Below, piece after piece: positions 60,518 through 64,000 of a DNA stretch of 64,000 nt. The stretch spans positions 276,131 to 340,130 of the forward strand of contig CAWIGI010000014.1 of NCBI GenBank assembly GCA_963835685.1, written 5' to 3'. The position numbers and the translations under genes are program-made. The notes under the pieces are model-generated. The model made no database searches, was not told the DNA's origin, and worked only from the letters and a program-made list of their open reading frames with translations. The DNA is from DATAGF01 sp963835685 (GTDB taxonomy: Bacteria > Actinomycetota > Thermoleophilia > Miltoncostaeales > Miltoncostaeaceae). Numbering within the stretch: the stretch's first letter is position 1; each line of letters begins with the position of its first letter.

Positions 60518-60760
60518 TCAGATCAGGTCGTGCACCTCCTGAATGCGCTCCTCGTAGAGGTAGTAGACCCAGCCCTCGCCCTCGAGCGCATCCTCGTCGT
60601 CGCCGAACGTCGTCTCCTCGAACGACTTGTAGCCCAGGCGCTCGCCCAGCCCGCCGTCGATCAGGCGCCGCGCGTTGTACACCTGTGCGTCCGACCAGCC
60701 CCGCGCCCGCGCGGCCGCGGCCAACGGCACGGCCGCGAGATCCTCGTGTCCCGTCCCCAT
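60518..60760 (-). CDS. 80-residue conserved protein, copy 2
   Basis: ARARGWSDAQVYNARRLIDG, GLGERLGYKSFEETTFGDDE, EGEGWVYYLYEERIQEVHDL. Same length as copy 1 at 29381 and most residues identical. ATG 60760 with GGGGAGG upstream and a TAGGAT-type -10 in the divergent palindrome. It is outside the integrated element and next to IS110. Unknown function; the WVYYLYE strand and DLI ending are invariant between copies. Confidence 0.7.
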   Translation of the reverse strand: MGTGHEDLAAVPLAAAARARGWSDAQVYNARRLIDGGLGERLGYKSFEETTFGDDEDALEGEGWVYYLYEERIQEVHDLI

Positions 60761-60784
60761 GGCGCCTCCCCGTCGGCGATGGCT

Positions 60785-60801
60785 CCGATCCTAGGGATCG
60801 G
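60785..60801. promoter_or_regulatory. palindrome CCGATCC-TAG-GGATCGG in divergent promoter
   Basis: Perfect 7-bp arms around TAG, midway between the 80-residue gene (leftward) and the gene at 60836 (rightward). The minus strand reads TAGGAT across the centre, a -10-like element, so operator and promoter overlap. Confidence 0.45.
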
Positions 60802-60835
60802 AGCGCGTCGTCCAGAGGGCAAGACTCGCGGAGTT

Positions 60836-61492
60836 GTGAGCGAACCCAGGTCGCCAAGGTTCTCGCTCGGGACACGCATCGCGGCGACCGTCGGCGAGAT
60901 CGCCTCGATGGTCGGCATCGCGACGGGCATCAAGGCGCTCATCGACGACGATGGCGGCCCCCCGCCCGGGGAGACGCCGGCGGACATCCGCGCGGCTCAC
61001 GTCCGCGACTGCGTGCGGGAGCACGAGCTCACCCAGGCAAGCCAGAGGCGAGAGCCTCTCCCGGGCGAGACCGAGATCACGAAGCCCGACCCCCCTGCCC
61101 GAGTTCGCGGTCTTCGAGCAGCGCACCTACGCGACCTGCGACTGGCCGCCGCCGCCAGGCGGGTTCCCCGATGGCTACCGCGCCATCACCGTGACCACCG
61201 TCAACGGGCCTGGGGAGTTCGAGGCGACGGGCACGAACTACGCCGACCGGGTGGAGTCACGATGTCAGGTCCTCGAGCTCGACTTCATCTTCGGCTCCAT
61301 GGGCGCGTTCGAGCACCTCCCCCCGATCCGCGGCCGGCCGGCCAGACGCTGCACAGCAACGGCGAGGCGTGGTCGCCGGGCGCCTTCGGCGAGGGGGAGG
61401 ACGCCACCCTCCCCTTCTCTCCGGCTCGCGACGAGCTCGTCGTGCTTCACAACGCAAAGAACGCCCTCGAGGACGTTCGCTGCGTCTCCTGA
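60836..61492 (+). CDS. hypothetical protein (frameshifted)
   Basis: From GTG 60836: RFSLGTRIAATVGEIASMVG, IATGIKALIDDDGGPPPGET, PADIRAAHVRDCVREHELTQ. After a break near 61092: PEFAVFEQRTYATCDWPPPP, GFPDGYRAITVTTVNGPGEF, and after another near 61335: AGQTLHSNGEAWSPGAFGEG to a stop at 61492. The first break fits a CG loss. Unknown family; the N-terminus looks helical and possibly membrane-near. Confidence 0.5.
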   Translation: MSEPRSPRFSLGTRIAATVGEIASMVGIATGIKALIDDDGGPPPGETPADIRAAHVRDCVREHELTQASQRREPLPGETEITKPDPPARVRGLRAAHLRDLRLAAAARRVPRWLPRHHRDHRQRAWGVRGDGHELRRPGGVTMSGPRARLHLRLHGRVRAPPPDPRPAGQTLHSNGEAWSPGAFGEGEDATLPFSPARDELVVLHNAKNALEDVRCVS

Positions 61493-61535
61493 GGCGGAGG
61501 AGGCGGCGGCGCCGCGGCGCCGCGCGCCGTGAGGA

Positions 61536-61739
61536 TCAGCGACCCCGCGAGCCGGCAGACGACGCGGTGGTCACGAGCCGCTCGGCCGCGTGCGGGTCCC
61601 CCCCGGGCCGCCGCATCACGCCGGCGAGGCGGCGCGCCCAGCCGTCGCGGATCTGCGCGGCGGCGCGGAACCGCTCGGCCTCGCGGCGGCGGTCGGCGGC
61701 GATGGTCGCCGCCAGGTCCTGCATCAGAGTGGGGTGCAT
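61536..61739 (-). CDS. small conserved actinobacterial protein (67 aa)
   Basis: MHPTLMQDLAATIAADRRRE, AERFRAAAQIRDGWARRLAG, VMRRPGGDPHAAERLVTTAS. A helical, Arg-rich small protein of the type often found as orphan genes in actinobacteria. ATG 61739 follows GAGGCCGAG. No role known. Confidence 0.5.
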   Translation of the reverse strand: MHPTLMQDLAATIAADRRREAERFRAAAQIRDGWARRLAGVMRRPGGDPHAAERLVTTASSAGSRGR

Positions 61740-61852
61740 CTCGGCCTCCGGTCCCTCGTTGCACCGCCACGCTACGGCGGGCCGGGGTCGCTTCACATCG
61801 GTCGGGCCCCCCTAGGTTTGGGGCCGCACCCCTAACTCGGGCGCCGCGGCGC

Positions 61853-64000
61853 TTACGCCAGGCGGCGGGCCTCGCGGGCGGCCTCGCCGCGCGAGGCGGC
61901 GCCCAGCTTGCGTCGCGCCGAGGCGACGTGGTGCTCGACGGTCCGCGCCGACAGCACCAGCCGCTCGGCGATCTCGGGGTTGGACAGCCCCTCCCCGACG
62001 AGCTCGAGCACCTCGACCTCGCGCCGCGACAGCCCGGCCGGGTTCGCGCGCGTGGAGGCTCGCGGCCCGCGCGGGATGCGGCTCGCCCCCAGCTCGCGCA
62101 GGCGGCCGCGGACGCGGGCGGCGAGCGGCGCCGCGCCGAGGTCGTCGAGCAGGGCGAGCGCCTCGAGCAGGGCGTCGGGCTCGTCGGCCCCGATCAGGGT
62201 GAGCGCCCGCTCGTAGGGCGCGCCCAGCTCCGCCCACTCGGCAGCGGCGGCGCGGTGCGCGCCGCCGATCTCCAGGGCGTAGGGCTCGAGGCACGGCTCC
62301 GGGGGCTCGAGCAGCAGGCCGGCCCGTGCCCGCCACACCGCCAGCTCGCCGATGTCCCGGCCGTTGCCGACGCGCAGGGCGAGCTCGAAGGTCTCGGCGG
62401 TCGCCTCGTCGACTCCGGCCGCGTCGCCGGCGAGCCAGGCGCGCTCGGCGCGCGCGGCGGCCACGGGGCGCAGCCGCTGGAGCTCCTGCGTCGCCCGGGC
62501 GGCCTGCCAGGCCTCGTCGAGGCGGGCGCCCGGTCGTCGCCGCCACGGCGCAGGTCGACCAGGGCCGACGCCTGCTGGGCCGGGACGCGGTGGTTGGTGA
62601 TGCTGCTGCCCTGCGCGAGCGAGTCGCGCGCGCTCGTGGCCGCGGCGTCCCAGTCGCCCTGCCACAGGTGGACCAGCGCCAGCAGGGCGTACAGGTAGGT
62701 GGCGAAGCCCCACTGATCGCGCTCGGCGGCGAAGGCGAGCCCACGCTCCCCGGTCTCCCGGGCGAGGTCGAGCCAGAGGAGGTCGTTGGCGCTCCAGGCG
62801 AGGTTGGTGTACGCGCGGCAGGCGTGCTCGTCGAGCCCGGCCGCCTCCGCCCGATCGATGCTGCGCTCGAGCAGCTCTCGGCCCGCCTCGATCCCGTCGC
62901 TCATCATCAGCGCGGTGCCGAGGTTGGTCTCGGCGTGCACGAGGGTCTCGTCGTCGCCGAGCTCGGCGGCGAGCGCGATCGCCCGCTCGGCCGCCGCGAC
63001 GCACTCGCCGGTGCGCTGGGCCAGCATGGCGAGCTGGGCGCGGTTGCTGAGGGCCATCGCCAGCTCGCGGCTGGGCGGCAGCGGCTCGAGGATCGCCACC
63101 GCCTCGTCGCCCGCGCGCTCGGCGGCCACCGGGTCCTGGGTCCACCAGCGGATCCGCGACAGCCAGCGCAGCGACGCCCCGGTCGCGAGCGGGTCCCCAA
63201 GCTCGCGTCGCAGCGCGACCGCGCGCTCCTGCGCCTCGATCGCGAAGGCCGAGTCGTGAACGTGGTACGCCTCGACCGCGGCCTCGTCGAGGGCCTGGGC
63301 CCGCTCGGCCGGCGGAGGAGGTCGGCGTGGCGCACGGCCCGCGCGTAGAAGGCCGCGGCCTCGCGGTGCGACCGCGCCGCGACCGCCCGGCGCGCCGCGG
63401 CGAGACCGTGCTCGAGCAGCGCCGGCGGGTCGCCGGCGGCCTCGGCGTGGTGGGCGAGCCGGGCCGGCTCGGCGCCGGCGTCGAGCAGCGCGTCGAGGAC
63501 CGCGCGGTTCAGCTCTTGGCGGCGCCGGGCGCCGGCGAGGCCCTCCTCCACGGCGCGCCGGCCCAGCTCGTGGCGGAAGCGCGCGGGCCCGTCCTCGACG
63601 ACGACGAGGCCCCGCTGCTCGCACTCGGCCAGGGCGGTCGGACCGTCGCCGCCGAGGCAGCGCCTGGAGCACAGCGATCTCCGTCCGGCCTGGGACGACG
63701 CTCGTCTGGTCGAGCGACGCGCGAGCGGAGGGCGAGAGCCGCGCGGCCCGGGCGAGCACGGCGTCGCGCACCGTCGGCGGGGTGCGCTCCAGGCCGGCGC
63801 CGATCGCCTGCATGACGAAGAAGGGGTTGCCGCCCGTCGCCGCGTGGAGCGCATCCGCGTCGTCGTCGCCGCCCGCCAGCTCGCCGACCGCGTCGCGGCT
63901 GAGCAGCACAGCTCGACGCGCCGCGCCCGGCCCGGGGAGACCCCGGCGGCCGCGCGGCGCAGCGGGTGGTCGGCGGCGAGCTCGTCGTCGCGGAACGTCA
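61853..64000 (-). CDS. LuxR family regulator with AAA ATPase, 3' part (frameshifted)
   Basis: The gene enters from the right edge of the window. LSRDAVGELAGGDDDADALH and TGGNPFFVMQAIGAGLERTP belong to the AAA lid. Then come long helical repeats (LALVHLWQGDWDAAATSARD, CRAYTNLAWSANDLLWLDLA) and a C-terminal LuxR HTH (LSRREVEVLELVGEGLSNPE, IAERLVLSARTVEHHVASAR). Breaks near 63660, 63320 and 62530 are of the same type as elsewhere. N-terminal Walker motifs are outside the window. A LAL-type activator. Confidence 0.85.

Noticed and set aside
1..64000. CRISPR arrays or phage structural genes
   Set aside because: No regularly spaced short repeats and no capsid, portal, terminase or tail proteins were found.

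Overview
The window is very GC-rich DNA with actinobacterial traits: frequent GTG starts, GTGA/ATGA-coupled genes, an RsbW/STAS partner-switch pair, an AddAB/AdnAB-like helicase-nuclease pair, ECF sigma factors of the SigJ type, SHOCT and DUF6510 proteins. The gene set fits a Thermoleophilia/Solirubrobacterales-like actinobacterium. That placement is inference, because no rRNA gene is present.

Layout. (1) 1-26.8 kb is chromosomal. It holds the C-terminus of a CARDB protein, a zinc alcohol dehydrogenase, an anti-sigma kinase, an AlkZ-like protein, the helicase-nuclease pair (frameshifted), a STAS protein, an LCP protein, and an IclR-linked operon (amidohydrolase, DUF59, alcohol dehydrogenase) that looks like the accessory half of a propane monooxygenase locus. 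A zinc metallopeptidase, a XamI-like type II restriction-modification pair, a PhoX phosphatase and a flavin disulfide reductase follow. (2) 26.87-27.16 kb holds a candidate structured RNA with a near-perfect extended Shine-Dalgarno and a 10-codon ORF, then tRNA-Glu(UUC). (3) 27.1-53.6 kb is a 26.4-kb integrated element in that tRNA gene. It is bounded by a 53-bp perfect repeat of the tRNA 3' part, with a tyrosine integrase and excisionase at the right end and a MobF (TrwC-like) relaxase, a sigma/anti-sigma fusion and a MNT-HEPN pair beside them. No type IV secretion genes are seen, so it looks mobilizable rather than self-transmissible. Cargo includes an LPG-synthase-type membrane protein, a 4.9-kb unit bounded by 51-bp inverted repeats (two alpha/beta hydrolases and a LuxR regulator), VOC and AraC genes, an HNH nuclease, and a light/UV module: a cobalamin-binding MerR regulator, an unknown protein, an SDR and a UvsE endonuclease, divergent from a secreted fasciclin protein and separated from it by 11-bp operator-like repeats. 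Several gene fragments lie among these. (4) 53.6-64 kb is chromosomal: SHOCT, cupin, a sulfite-oxidase-like/flavin reductase/DUF6510 operon, a cyclic-nucleotide-domain/TrxR-like fusion, an IS110 element with a candidate bridge-RNA region, and the 3' part of a LuxR-family ATPase.

A property of the whole window is that many genes carry frameshifts. At every frameshift I worked through by hand, restoring one CG dinucleotide (sometimes two) inside a GCG/CGC context brings the protein back into frame. This points to a systematic sequence error, or less likely a real CG-loss process, so helicase-nuclease, relaxase, sigma, UvsE and MerR genes are probably intact in the organism. Gene fragments without such a signature (BKACE, GNAT, EstB-like, RibD-like, glucosidase-like) look truly truncated.
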